A DNA stretch of 64,000 bases from an uncultured Flavobacteriales bacterium (GCA_938075455.1 CALJHN010000010.1:97868-161867), one strand, 5' to 3'; shown: positions 1-9,581, numbered from the stretch's first letter. The notes: generated from the letters alone by a model not told the origin. Made by a program: numbers and translations.

Positions 1-1490
1 AAATTTATTATTGCGGGATTTGAAGAAACGTTTTCTAAAAAGTGTAATTTTCCGCTATAGTCGCCTACAATTGCATCTAAATCACCGTCCCCGTCTAGGT
101 CTCCTAACGTTGGAATTAAATTAATATCGTTTATTTGAGAGGAAATATTTTGAAAATCACTAGAGGTTTTATTGAATATTGGATTTTCGTTTGTGCCTAT
201 GTTTTCATAAGATTCTATGTAAGAATTATAATGAATCGGAATACTTAAATCAAATTCTCCAAAGTTAGAGACTAGAAGATCTAAAATTTGATCGTTATTT
301 ATATCTACTATTAATGGTTTAGATTCTCTCCCGAGTTCAATAGTGTTTTCTTGTAGAAAATTTTTATTTTGTAAATAAAACTGAGGGGAATTGTTGCCTC
401 CAAAATTTTTATAGAACCAAATGCTCTCCTTATCTGCAGACTCACTAGTAGAGTTTGGGGATACTACCAAATCTTTTATTCCATCATGGTCCATGTCTTC
501 ATAAAATGTGGCTGGAAAGAGGTGTAAATTAGCTGGTACGGAGTAGCTTGGGAAAAGCGTATCCTGAGAAATAAAGGAGGTGTTTAAGTTAACTCCTATG
601 CTGTCATTGTATAATGCCACTAGATTGCTGTATGAAACATCGCCAAGAATTAGATCCTTTACTTGGTCGTTATTTAAATCTAAAGACAGGATGGTTGAAC
701 CACTGTGTCTTAAATTATTTCTATTAATACTTATTGAGTCTTCAGGGTTTGGGACATTAAATAAACAGGTATCAAATAAGGTGCAGGTATTAGACAATCC
801 AGATTCGCTAAAATTGCCCCAACAAGCATTTTTCATTTCAAAAATTAAGGTGTCTAAATCTGTCGAAATATTTTTATGGTATTCAATTACGCTTCCTTGA
901 ACTCCAAAATTTAAAATATCTAAATCTCCATCGTTGTCTATGTCACTAATACAAGGAATATCTGATGAAACCACATAAATATTAACATCGTTATTGTATT
1001 GGGAAGACAAAATATATGGCACATTAGCATTAATAGAAGATTGAAAAAAACTCAATGAATTAAAGGATAGTTCATTTCCACTTGAAGTATTTTTCCAAAG
1101 TCCTATTCCTCCGGAGACATAACTAAATATATCTTTTTTTCCATCATTGTTAAAGTCTCTAAGTAAAACCCAGTTCTTTAAATTAGATGGAAATAATTTT
1201 TCATATTCTGGTGCGTAGATAAAATTATTATTTTTAGATATAAAGGTAATTACTTTGTCACTAGACCTGTCAAAGACAAATAAATCTTCAATTTGATCAT
1301 TATTTAAGTCGATTTTGGAAATTTGTGCAGAATTAAATCCACCAGTCCATGGGTTAATAAGAGTGTCATTATTAACGATTACTTGAATACTGTTTTGCTG
1401 AACTAATGAAAAGTTCTGGCTTTTTACTAAAGTCAAAAGCATAACTAAAAATGAGAGTATCAATATTTTTTTAGATAGAGTTAATTGCAT
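1..1490 (-). CDS. Secreted FG-GAP/VCBS-repeat protein, N-terminal part (runs off left edge)
   Basis: The reverse strand is open without a stop from an ATG at 1490 to base 1, about 496 codons, so the C-terminus is missing. It begins with a typical signal peptide (MQLTLSKK, then a Leu-rich core, then VKSQ). Seven calcium-binding-like repeats can be read, each with a D-x-N/D-x-D-G-x-x-D-L core, for example DFNNDGKKDIF, DIDNDGDLDIL and DLDGDGDLDAI. Several are followed by a W/Y-x-x-N strand such as LWKN or FLEN. Such repeats build integrin-like beta-propellers on secreted or surface proteins. In Bacteroidota these proteins often carry a type IX sorting domain at the C-terminus, which cannot be checked here. 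It is divergent from secDF. The substrate is unknown. Confidence 0.85.
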   Translation of the reverse strand, partial: MQLTLSKKILILSFLVMLLTLVKSQNFSLVQQNSIQVIVNNDTLINPWTGGFNSAQISKIDLNNDQIEDLFVFDRSSDKVITFISKNNNFIYAPEYEKLFPSNLKNWVLLRDFNNDGKKDIFSYVSGGIGLWKNTSSGNELSFNSLSFFQSSINANVPYILSSQYNNDVNIYVVSSDIPCISDIDNDGDLDILNFGVQGSVIEYHKNISTDLDTLIFEMKNACWGNFSESGLSNTCTLFDTCLFNVPNPEDSISINRNNLRHSGSTILSLDLNNDQVKDLILGDVSYSNLVALYNDSIGVNLNTSFISQDTLFPSYSVPANLHLFPATFYEDMDHDGIKDLVVSPNSTSESADKESIWFYKNFGGNNSPQFYLQNKNFLQENTIELGRESKPLIVDINNDQILDLLVSNFGEFDLSIPIHYNSYIESYENIGTNENPIFNKTSSDFQNISSQINDINLIPTLGDLDGDGDLDAIVGDYSGKLHFLENVSSNPAIIN

Positions 1491-1560
1491 TAATTTTTTT
1501 AGGATTTATTTTATGAAATAGTTGGTTAAGTTCTTTAAAATATTGATAATCTAGTTAATA

Positions 1561-1568
1561 CAAATGTA
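1561..1568 (-). promoter_or_regulatory. Possible -7 element for the FG-GAP gene
   Basis: On the reverse strand this reads TACATTTG, an exact match to the Bacteroidota -7 box TAnnTTTG, about 70 bases upstream of the ATG at 1490. No well-spaced TTG -33 element accompanies it, so this is only a candidate. Confidence 0.3.
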
Positions 1569-1607
1569 GTTCTTAAAGTCAAACATTGTTAACTTGTTGT
1601 GGAATTG

Positions 1608-1638
1608 TTGGTAATAACCAATTGAAATTTTATATTTG
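1608..1638 (+). promoter_or_regulatory. Bacteroidota-type promoter for secDF
   Basis: A TTG at 1608-1610 is followed after 20 bases by TATATTTG at 1631-1638. This matches the primary sigma consensus of the phylum (TTTG-N19-TAnnTTTG). Transcription would start near 1645, about 35 bases before the ATG of secDF. Confidence 0.65.
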
Positions 1639-1678
1639 CGCCCTCTAATTTATTTTATTAATAACTAAAAAAATTTTA

Positions 1679-4600
1679 ATGCGAAATAGAAGTGCAATAT
1701 GGGTATTTACCATTTTATTATTTTTAGCCTGTTTATATCAGCTTTCCTTTTCTTGGGTTACTAAATCTTTTGAAACAAATATTCATGATTTAGCAGAGCA
1801 AAAGTACGACTCTCTCTCCAACGAAGCGGTTGAATTTGTAATCAATGGAGACACTCTAGTAATAGGTGCTGATAAAGAAAAACAACAGATTGTTTCCCAC
1901 TATGAACAAAAATTATTAAAAGAAAACAGAGACCAACCGACATATCCAATCTTAGATTTAGATTACCAAAGATGTAAAGATCAAGAATTAGGTCTTGGAT
2001 TAGATCTTCAAGGAGGTATGAGTGTCACTTTAGAAGTTTCCATTGAAGATTTAGTAAAGAATTTTGCTGGAAACTCTTCCAAAATTTCATTCAAAAACCC
2101 TTTTAATGCTGCTCTTAAGGATTTTAAGGAAGGTTCTACTACAGTAGACTCAGACAGCGATGATTTTATAGGTCTATTTTATGCCCATTACAAAGAGCTT
2201 TATCCTAAGAATCCTCCAATGATTTTCTTTAGCAATGGGCTAAAAGATTATATGGATATTAATTCAGTTGAAAAAACAGCAGCCAATAAAAACGACCAAA
2301 TAATTCAAACGCTTAGAGATTTGAGTGAAGATGCTATTCAAAAAACACATAGGATAATAGAATCTAGAATCAATAAGTTTGGTGTTAGCCAGCCTAACAT
2401 CAAAAAGCTTGCTGTTTCTGGCAGACTTCAGATTGAGCTTCCTGGAGCAAAGGACAAAAATAGAATTAGAAATTTACTTCAGTCTACTGCCAGCTTAGAA
2501 TTTTGGGACGGAGCTCATGCAGATTGGACAGATGAGTTTTTGGAGTTGAATAAGGCAGTTTCCAAAGAGTTAACTAATGAAGTTGAATCGGATTTTATAG
2601 AAATTTCTCAAGACTCTTTAAATTCTTTATCTGCAATTGAAGTAGAAACTTACATGAACGTTAAGAAAGCTAACGATTCTTTGCTTGAAGAAAAATCTTT
2701 AGAAAGAGTAATCCAAGACTCTATTATGTTAGCCGATGGAAAGATTTTAAATGGTAGTCTTTGGTTTATTCACACATCAAATAGCCCCTACATTGGGGTT
2801 GCAAAGTCTGTGGATACTGCTAAAATTAATTCTATGCTTAAGTCTAAGGTTGCAAGAGATATTTTTAATCTTAGAAGACATAAATTTTTATGGTCAAGAG
2901 ATGTGAGTACATATGAAACATCTCAAAGTTTCACTGGTCATACTTTAATGGCAATTGAAATACCAACTAGTGGAGAACCTAAGATTAATGGAGAAGATGT
3001 GGTAAATGCTTCTCAAAGTTTTGACAATGATTCTAAACCATCGGTGGCACTTTCTTTCAATTCAAATGTTGCAGATGTTTGGGCAAAGTGGACAGAACAG
3101 AAAGTTGGAAAAGTAATAGCAATTGTTTTAGATGATCAGGTTTTTTCATCTCCTTTTATAAGACAAAAAATAACAGGTGGAAATACAGAAATTTCTGGTG
3201 GATTTGAAACGATTGAAGAAGCTCAAGATTTAGCAAATATTTTAAAAGCTGGTTCCCTCCCAGTTCCTGCTGTAATTGTAGACGAAGCTATTGTAGGCCC
3301 ATCCCTTGGTGAGGAAAATATTAATTCAGGACTTTGGTCTTTTTTCTTTGCTTTTTTATTGGTTCTTTTTTATATGATTTTTTATTACAAGAGAGCTGGT
3401 TGGGTTGCAAATGTCGCATTGATAGCAAATGTATTTTTTATCATCGGAACTTTAGCTTCCCTAGGTGCAGCTTTGACATTACCTGGTATAGCAGGATTAG
3501 TCTTAACTATTGGAATGTCTGTAGATGCAAATGTTCTTATTTATGAGAGAGTAAGAGAGGAACTGAAAAATGGAAAGGGAATTAAATTAGCTATTCAGGA
3601 TGGTTATAAGCATGCTTATTCTGCAATTATTGATGCTAATGTAACTTCACTTCTTACAGCAGTAGTTCTAGCTTACTTTGGATCTGGACCTATTCAAGGG
3701 TTTGCTACTACATTAATAATAGGTGTTTTTACTTCACTGTTTTCTGCAATTTTTATAACTAGATTAATTTTCTCTTACTTTTTAGATTCTAAAAGAGACG
3801 TTCATTTTTCTAGAAAATTTACAGAAAATTTATTTACTGGAAGTACGATAGAATTTTTAAATAAAAGGAAAGTATTTTATGTCTTTTCAGCATTGATTGT
3901 TGGTTTTGGAATTTTTTCATTATCAACTAAAGGATTAGATGGAGGAGTTGAATTTACTGGTGGAAGAACTTACAGGGTTGAGTTTTCAGAAAAAATAGAT
4001 AAATCTGCGGTTCAAAATGCTGTAAGTAATAGATGCGTTGATGACAAAGGAAATTATATAGCACCTGAAGTTAAAACAGTAGATAACGCTTATACTCTAG
4101 AAATAACTACCAAATACTTAGAAAAATCTGTTCTTAAAAATAAAGTTAAAGTTGCAAAAATAGATGCCTCATTAGCTCAAGCATTTCAGGATTTAGGTTA
4201 TTCAAATATTGAGGATGTTAATGACGGTTTGACTTATAATCTTTTGACTTCTAGAGGAGTTGAGAGTCAAATCTCAGATGAGTTAATTAAAGGTTCTTTT
4301 TTAGCAGTAATTTTCTCTTTATTTATAATATTTATATATATAGCTTACAGATTTAGAAAGTGGCAATTCGGCCTTGGTGCTTTAATTGCTATGTTCCATG
4401 ACGTTTTGGTAGTTCTTGGTTTGTTTTCTATATTTTACAATGTTGTTCCATTCTCTATGGAAATTGATCAAGCTTTTATAGCTGCAATTTTAACAGTTGT
4501 AGGTTATTCTATCAACGATACTGTTGTTGTTTTTGATAGAATCAGAGAGTACTCTGTTCTTCACAAAAAATCATCTGCTGTACAAGTAGTTGATAGAGCT

Positions 4601-4801
4601 TTAAATAGTACACTTTCTAGAACTATCAACACTTCATTAAGTACATTTTTAGTTCTTCTAACAATATTTATTTTTGGAGGTGAATCTATTAAAGGGTTTG
4701 CTTTTGCCTTAATGGTTGGGGTAGTTGTAGGAACTTATTCTTCATTATTTATAGCAACGCCTCTTGTGGTAGATTTATCAAAAAATAAAATTAACGCATA
4801 A
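1679..4801 (+). CDS. secDF: Protein translocase subunit SecDF (fused SecD and SecF)
   Basis: This 1040-residue inner-membrane protein uses the proton motive force to help SecYEG pull exported proteins across the membrane. An N-terminal transmembrane helix is followed by the SecD signature LGLDLQGG near residue 105 and a large periplasmic region. The first membrane domain (about residues 550-730) contains GMSVDANVLIYERVREEL. The SecF half begins near residue 753 with GLDGGVEFTGG and ends with a second membrane domain containing NDTVVVFDRIRE. Fusion of SecD and SecF in one chain is the usual form in Bacteroidota. Its stop codon overlaps the ATG of the TatA-type gene by one base (TAATG), so the two are probably translationally coupled. 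Confidence 0.96.
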   Translation: MRNRSAIWVFTILLFLACLYQLSFSWVTKSFETNIHDLAEQKYDSLSNEAVEFVINGDTLVIGADKEKQQIVSHYEQKLLKENRDQPTYPILDLDYQRCKDQELGLGLDLQGGMSVTLEVSIEDLVKNFAGNSSKISFKNPFNAALKDFKEGSTTVDSDSDDFIGLFYAHYKELYPKNPPMIFFSNGLKDYMDINSVEKTAANKNDQIIQTLRDLSEDAIQKTHRIIESRINKFGVSQPNIKKLAVSGRLQIELPGAKDKNRIRNLLQSTASLEFWDGAHADWTDEFLELNKAVSKELTNEVESDFIEISQDSLNSLSAIEVETYMNVKKANDSLLEEKSLERVIQDSIMLADGKILNGSLWFIHTSNSPYIGVAKSVDTAKINSMLKSKVARDIFNLRRHKFLWSRDVSTYETSQSFTGHTLMAIEIPTSGEPKINGEDVVNASQSFDNDSKPSVALSFNSNVADVWAKWTEQKVGKVIAIVLDDQVFSSPFIRQKITGGNTEISGGFETIEEAQDLANILKAGSLPVPAVIVDEAIVGPSLGEENINSGLWSFFFAFLLVLFYMIFYYKRAGWVANVALIANVFFIIGTLASLGAALTLPGIAGLVLTIGMSVDANVLIYERVREELKNGKGIKLAIQDGYKHAYSAIIDANVTSLLTAVVLAYFGSGPIQGFATTLIIGVFTSLFSAIFITRLIFSYFLDSKRDVHFSRKFTENLFTGSTIEFLNKRKVFYVFSALIVGFGIFSLSTKGLDGGVEFTGGRTYRVEFSEKIDKSAVQNAVSNRCVDDKGNYIAPEVKTVDNAYTLEITTKYLEKSVLKNKVKVAKIDASLAQAFQDLGYSNIEDVNDGLTYNLLTSRGVESQISDELIKGSFLAVIFSLFIIFIYIAYRFRKWQFGLGALIAMFHDVLVVLGLFSIFYNVVPFSMEIDQAFIAAILTVVGYSINDTVVVFDRIREYSVLHKKSSAVQVVDRALNSTLSRTINTSLSTFLVLLTIFIFGGESIKGFAFALMVGVVVGTYSSLFIATPLVVDLSKNKINA

Positions 4802-5049
4802 TGTTTTTTTGTAGTATCCAGCTATTACTTCTAGAGGGAATCAGTGCTGGAGAACTAATATTTGTTTTTTTAGTAGTTCTATTGTTTTTTGGTTCAAAAA
4901 GTATTCCAAAAATTGCAAGAAGCCTTGGAAGAGGTATGAGACAATTAAGAGATGCCTCTCAACAAATACAGGAAGATATTAAGACAGCTGCTTTTGACGA
5001 TGACGAGATTACAGGATCTCTAAATAATAAAAAAGAGAAAAAAGAATAA
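4801..5049 (+). CDS. tatA: TatA/TatB-family twin-arginine translocase subunit
   Basis: This 82-residue protein has one N-terminal membrane helix (residues 17-31, ELIFVFLVVLLFF), then the TatA hinge and amphipathic helix FGSKSIPKIARSLGRGMRQL, and a charged tail. The pattern FGxxxIPxxARxLGxGxR is the hallmark of TatA/E subunits, which form the pore of the twin-arginine pathway. The gene overlaps secDF by one base. No tatC is in the window. It could be called TatA or TatB from sequence; the short tail favours TatA. Confidence 0.85.
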   Translation: MFFCSIQLLLLEGISAGELIFVFLVVLLFFGSKSIPKIARSLGRGMRQLRDASQQIQEDIKTAAFDDDEITGSLNNKKEKKE

Positions 5050-5062
5050 AATTTTCTTATAA

Positions 5063-6073
5063 TTAGACTTTGGCAGATTTAACAGTCTTTACTATTCTTC
5101 CTGCAATTTTGTATGGATCTCCGTTAGATGCAGGCCTTCTATCTTCTAGCCAGCCTTTCCAACCTTGCTCAACAGTAATGATTGGTATTCTTATTGATGC
5201 TCCTCTGTCAGAAACCCCATAACTAAAGTCACTAATAGCTGCAGTTTCGTGAAGACCAGTTAATCTTTGATCATTAAACTGACCATAAACTTCTATGTGT
5301 TCTTTGGTAACGGACCTAAACGCTTCACATATTTTTTCATAAATTTCTTTAGACCCACATGTTCTAAGTAATGTGTTAGAGAAATTTGCATGCATTCCAG
5401 ATCCGTTCCAGTCTCCTTTAACTGGTTTTGGATGGTATTCTATATAATATCCATGGTCTTCAGTTAACCTATCTAAAATATATCTAGCAATCCACATTTC
5501 GTCACCTGCTTTTTTAGCTCCCTTTGCAAACAACTGAAATTCCCATTGTCCACTGGCTACTTCTTGGTTGATTCCTTCAATATTAATACCAGCTTCTATG
5601 CAAATGTCAGCGTGTTCTTCAACCAAGTGTCTTCCATGAGTATTTCTTCCACCTACAGAACAATAATACATTCCTTGAGGGCCGGGATATCCACCAACTG
5701 GAAATCCTAATGGGAGCTGAGTATTGACATCCATAATAAAATACTCCTGTTCAAAACCAAACCAAAAATCGTTGTCATCATCATCAATTTTAGCTCTCGC
5801 ATTAGATTCGTGTGGAGTCCCGTCAGATTTCAAAACTTCTGTCATTATTAAAAATCCATTTTCTCTCACTGGATCTGGATAGCAAGCAACTGGTTTTAAT
5901 AAACAATCTGATGAACTTCCTTCGGCTTGTTTGGTAGAACTTCCGTCAAAAGACCATATGGGACAGTCTTTAAGCTCTCCACTAAAATCTTCAATTATTT
6001 TAGTTTTACTTCTCATGTTTTGAGTTGGATTATAACCATCCAGCCAAATGTATTCTAATTTTGATTTTGCCAT
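5063..6073 (-). CDS. glnII: Glutamine synthetase, type II (eukaryote-like)
   Basis: This cytosolic enzyme makes glutamine from glutamate, ammonia and ATP. At 336 residues it is the short GSII form rather than the roughly 470-residue GSI or 730-residue GSIII form. Visible signatures are YIWLDGYN near the N-terminus, WSFDGSSTKQA, the metal and glutamate site segment FGFEQEYFI, and the ATP-site stretch NGSGMHANFS. GSII is widespread in Flavobacteriia. The gene is convergent with tatA (13 bases apart) and divergent from the PorE-like gene across a 240-base gap that contains inverted repeats. It is probably monocistronic. Confidence 0.93.
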   Translation of the reverse strand: MAKSKLEYIWLDGYNPTQNMRSKTKIIEDFSGELKDCPIWSFDGSSTKQAEGSSSDCLLKPVACYPDPVRENGFLIMTEVLKSDGTPHESNARAKIDDDDNDFWFGFEQEYFIMDVNTQLPLGFPVGGYPGPQGMYYCSVGGRNTHGRHLVEEHADICIEAGINIEGINQEVASGQWEFQLFAKGAKKAGDEMWIARYILDRLTEDHGYYIEYHPKPVKGDWNGSGMHANFSNTLLRTCGSKEIYEKICEAFRSVTKEHIEVYGQFNDQRLTGLHETAAISDFSYGVSDRGASIRIPIITVEQGWKGWLEDRRPASNGDPYKIAGRIVKTVKSAKV

Positions 6074-6100
6074 TTCAATAAAAATATAATATAGTTACAA

Positions 6101-6108
6101 CAAATATA
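6101..6108 (-). promoter_or_regulatory. Possible -7 element for glutamine synthetase
   Basis: The reverse strand reads TATATTTG, an exact TAnnTTTG box, 28 bases upstream of the glnII ATG. No TTG is found at the expected -33 distance, so activator-assisted initiation is possible. The region beyond it (6174-6207) carries inverted repeats. Confidence 0.4.
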
Positions 6109-6173
6109 TATTTTTCAGTTTTTTAATCTACTTTTTAAGTGTTATATGCAAATAATATTTATCAACAAATCCC

Positions 6174-6207
6174 AACCTTAGTGTTGATTAAACACCAAAT
6201 TGAGGTT
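6174..6207. promoter_or_regulatory. Nested inverted repeat in the glnII / porE divergent region
   Basis: GTGTT (6181-6185) and AACAC (6191-6195) flank GATTA, and these sit inside a second pair, AACCT (6174-6178) and AGGTT (6203-6207). The symmetry suggests an operator or a stem-loop. It lies about 100 bases upstream of glnII and of the PorE-like gene. No known binding protein can be named from sequence. Confidence 0.3.
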
Positions 6208-6313
6208 AAATTCCAAATTATTTTTATGATGTTTTTAAGTAAATCTTTGCGAGATTTACAGATTTATGAACTTTTAAGAAAATAATTAGTTATTTTGCAA
6301 TAAAATATAGTTT

Positions 6314-8380
6314 ATGAAACAATTTATTTTTGTAAGATCTTTTTTAAAAAAAACAAAATTAATACTGATTTTAATTTTTCTTTCATTGTGGTCTGGCTAT
6401 TCTCAGAGTAAAAACCCTTTTGTCATCCAGGCTGATTTAAACTTTAAAAATGAAGCATATTTTGATGCAATTGATTTATATAAAAAGGGAGAGGTAAAAG
6501 AAAAAGACATTGAAGAAAAAGGTAGAATTAATTTTCAAATTGCTGAGTGTTATAGATTGGATGTTGAACCAGCTCAAGCGGAAACATACTACAAAAGAGC
6601 TTTTAAACTAAAGTACCAAAAAAACCATCCTAAATTATATATATTACTTGCAGATGTATTGGTAGAAGAAGGAGAATATGAATCTGCAGCTGAAAACATA
6701 AAAAAATATTTAGAAATATTTCCAAATGATAAGCATGCAAATATTTTACTTAAGTCCTGCGAGCATTACGCAGATGGAGTAAGAAATAAGACCAAACACC
6801 TGATTCAAAATGAAAGACAAATCAATTCAGAACATTATGATTATTCACCTGCATGGGCAGATATAAACCATAATACTATTGTTTTTGTATCTGCTAGAGA
6901 TGGATCTAATGGAGACGGTATTGATTCTAGAACAGGAGATAGTTTCATGGATTTATGGTCTACGACAAGAGACAATAATGGCAAATGGAGTGAGCCTCAA
7001 CTTCTACCCAATTCTATTAACTCTAAAGACAACGAGGGCCCTTCAGTTCTTTCTCCATCAGGAGATGAAATTTATTTTACCAGGTGTCCTAGAATGAAAA
7101 AAGTGGATTTAGGGTGTGCAATATTTTACTCAAAAAGAAAAGGGGATTCTTGGACACAAGCTAAAAAGATTAAATTAAAGCCTGAAGATGCTGATACTTT
7201 ATCTTGTGGTCATCCTGCTATGGATTCTGAAATGAAGATAATGATTTTTGCTGCTGACTTCCCTGGTGGATACGGAATGCATGATTTGTGGATTTCTGAG
7301 TACGACCCAAGAGAAGAGAATTGGATGACACCTGTCAATTTAGGTCCTGAAATAAATAGTATAGGTGATGAAATGTTCCCATATCTTTCAGAAAATGGAG
7401 ATTTGTATTTTTCATCTGATAGTTATGAAGGGTTTGGAGGATTAGATATGTTCAAAGCTAAGAAGGTAGGGGATAATAAATGGTCAGATTTAGAAAATTT
7501 AAGATATCCATTAAATTCAAATGAGCATGATTTTGGAATTATTTTAGAGAGAAATACAGATAGAAGAGGAATGTTTACATCTTCTAGAGAAGGAACAAAG
7601 GGTCACGATGATATTTTTAATTTTAACATTCCACCAGTCTTATTAAAATATTACGTAGAAGTAACCAATTCAGAAACAGGAGACCCAGTACCCGGAGCTA
7701 CTATAAAAGTTACTACAATTGATACTTCTGGAGGAATTATAGACGAGTTTGTTAAAACAACAGATGTTGATGGAACTATTCTTTTTAATGAAATTTCAAA
7801 AGGGAAAAGATATATCAAACATGATTTAATTTATGAAGTTGAGTGCCAAAAAGATAGTTTTTTAGTAAGAAAATCAAAGTTTTCAACTTTTAATCTAGAA
7901 GATAATAAAACTTTTTATGATCCTTTTGAAGTTCAACCAGTTAGTGAAAAAGCAATTGATTTTCCAGAAGTTCAATATGCTTTGGATAAAGCCGAACTTT
8001 TAGTTGATACTTTACAGTCTTCCGATACCAAAATAAATTCAAAGGATTCTTTAGACTTTCTTTATACTACTTTAATTGATAATCCATCAATAGTTATTGA
8101 ATTGCAAGCTCATACAGACTGTAGAGGAGGGGATGATTATAATCAAAAACTTTCTCAAAGAAGAGCCCAGTCTTGTGTAGATTATTTAATTTCAAAAGGA
8201 ATTCCAGCTGAACGTATGAAAGCGGTAGGATATGGAGAAGCTAAGCCAAAAATGGAGGGGTTAGAATGTGACGCTATTTCCGATTTATCTACTGTAGAGG
8301 AGCAAGAAGCAGCCCATCAAAAAAATAGAAGGACTCAATTCATTGTTCTTAACTTTGACTACGTTTCCAAAAATAATTAG
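6314..8380 (+). CDS. porE: PorE-like TPR / beta-propeller / OmpA-domain protein
   Basis: This 688-residue envelope protein has an N-terminal signal (hydrophobic ILILIFLSLW, then GYSQ). TPR-like helices follow (about residues 25-145), then a PD40-type beta-propeller with repeats such as EIYFTR, DLYFSSDSYEGFGGLDMF and RRGMFTSSREG (about 175-435). Next is a carboxypeptidase-regulatory-like beta domain (about 445-520) and a C-terminal OmpA peptidoglycan-binding domain with AHTDCRGGDDYNQKLSQRRA and VGYGEAKP. This order and length match PorE of Porphyromonas gingivalis (about 680 residues), which anchors the PorKLMN ring of the type IX system to peptidoglycan. The gldKLMN genes are about 40 kb away. 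The domain order is visible; the PorE role is inferred. Confidence 0.7.
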   Translation: MKQFIFVRSFLKKTKLILILIFLSLWSGYSQSKNPFVIQADLNFKNEAYFDAIDLYKKGEVKEKDIEEKGRINFQIAECYRLDVEPAQAETYYKRAFKLKYQKNHPKLYILLADVLVEEGEYESAAENIKKYLEIFPNDKHANILLKSCEHYADGVRNKTKHLIQNERQINSEHYDYSPAWADINHNTIVFVSARDGSNGDGIDSRTGDSFMDLWSTTRDNNGKWSEPQLLPNSINSKDNEGPSVLSPSGDEIYFTRCPRMKKVDLGCAIFYSKRKGDSWTQAKKIKLKPEDADTLSCGHPAMDSEMKIMIFAADFPGGYGMHDLWISEYDPREENWMTPVNLGPEINSIGDEMFPYLSENGDLYFSSDSYEGFGGLDMFKAKKVGDNKWSDLENLRYPLNSNEHDFGIILERNTDRRGMFTSSREGTKGHDDIFNFNIPPVLLKYYVEVTNSETGDPVPGATIKVTTIDTSGGIIDEFVKTTDVDGTILFNEISKGKRYIKHDLIYEVECQKDSFLVRKSKFSTFNLEDNKTFYDPFEVQPVSEKAIDFPEVQYALDKAELLVDTLQSSDTKINSKDSLDFLYTTLIDNPSIVIELQAHTDCRGGDDYNQKLSQRRAQSCVDYLISKGIPAERMKAVGYGEAKPKMEGLECDAISDLSTVEEQEAAHQKNRRTQFIVLNFDYVSKNN

Positions 8381-8411
8381 TAATTTATTAATCCCTTAAG
8401 GGGCCACTTTA

Positions 8412-9581
8412 ATGAAAGATGATTCTAGATATGCCCAAAGAGGCGTTAGTTCAGGAAAAGAAGAAGTTCACAAAGCAATTAAAAATATTGACAAAGGGCT
8501 ATTCCCTAAAGCTTTTTGTAAAATAGTACCCGATTATTTTTCCAATAGCGATGACCATTGCATTGTAATGCATGCAGATGGGGCAGGAACAAAATCTTCT
8601 TTAGCCTATGCATACTGGAAAGAGACTGGAGATATTTCTGTTTGGAAAGGAATAGCACAAGATGCCCTTATAATGAATATTGACGATTTACTTTGTGTTG
8701 GAGCAGTCGAAAATATTTTAGTTTCTTCAACAATTGGAAGGAATAAAAACAAAGTTCCTGGCGAGGTAATATCTGCTATTATTCAAGGTTCTGAAGAAAT
8801 ATTAGAAGAACTTAGGTCGTTTGGCTTAAGCATTCATTCTACTGGTGGAGAAACTGCCGATGTTGGAGATTTAGTTAGAACAATTATTGTGGACTCTACT
8901 GTAGTTGCAAGAATGAAAAAATCGGATGTCATATCCAATAAAAATATTCAACCTGGTGATGCCATTATCGGATTATCTTCTTTTGGTAAAACTTCCTATG
9001 AAAAACAATACAATGGCGGAATGGGAAGTAATGGATTAACTTCTGCTAGACACGATGTTTTCGGGAAAAATATTGCTGAGAAATATCCCGAAACTTACGA
9101 CCATAGTATTAATACTTCTTTGGTCTATTCAGGTTCTAAAGAACTGACAAGTGCTGTGAAAGATTCTCCTATAAATGCTGGTAAATTAGTCCTATCGCCT
9201 ACTAGAACATATGCTCCTGTTATTTGTAAAATTTTAGAAAAACATAGGTCAGATATTAATGGAATGGTTCATTGTAGTGGAGGTGCACAAACTAAAATTC
9301 TTCATTTTATCGATAAAAACCATATAATTAAAGACAATCTTTTTCCTGTACCTCCTTTGTTTAATTTAATTCAGGAAGAATCACAAACTCCTTGGTCAGA
9401 AATGTATAAGGTTTTCAATATGGGACATAGGATGGAGATTTACACCAATCCAAGAAATATACAATCTATCATTAATATATGTAATGCGTTTAATTTGGAG
9501 GCTAAACAAATAGGAAGAGTTGAAGATTTGAGTTCTAAAAAGTTAACTATTATTTCAGAAAAGGGGGAATTTACTTACTAA
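8412..9581 (+). CDS. purM: AIR synthase (phosphoribosylformylglycinamidine cyclo-ligase), Bacteroidota form
   Basis: This 389-residue member of the PurM/SelD/ThiL fold is expected to close the imidazole ring in purine synthesis (FGAM + ATP to AIR). Signatures are the phosphate-site HADGAGTKSSLAY near residue 55, DALIMNIDDLLCVGA, and GGETADVGDL near residue 145. The roughly 390-residue form is normal in Bacteroidota and is often labelled only 'AIR synthase related protein', so some doubt about substrate remains. An AAGGGG at 8398-8403 precedes the ATG by eight bases, an unusually good Shine-Dalgarno match for this phylum. The stop overlaps the prfA start (TAATG). Confidence 0.8.
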   Translation: MKDDSRYAQRGVSSGKEEVHKAIKNIDKGLFPKAFCKIVPDYFSNSDDHCIVMHADGAGTKSSLAYAYWKETGDISVWKGIAQDALIMNIDDLLCVGAVENILVSSTIGRNKNKVPGEVISAIIQGSEEILEELRSFGLSIHSTGGETADVGDLVRTIIVDSTVVARMKKSDVISNKNIQPGDAIIGLSSFGKTSYEKQYNGGMGSNGLTSARHDVFGKNIAEKYPETYDHSINTSLVYSGSKELTSAVKDSPINAGKLVLSPTRTYAPVICKILEKHRSDINGMVHCSGGAQTKILHFIDKNHIIKDNLFPVPPLFNLIQEESQTPWSEMYKVFNMGHRMEIYTNPRNIQSIINICNAFNLEAKQIGRVEDLSSKKLTIISEKGEFTY

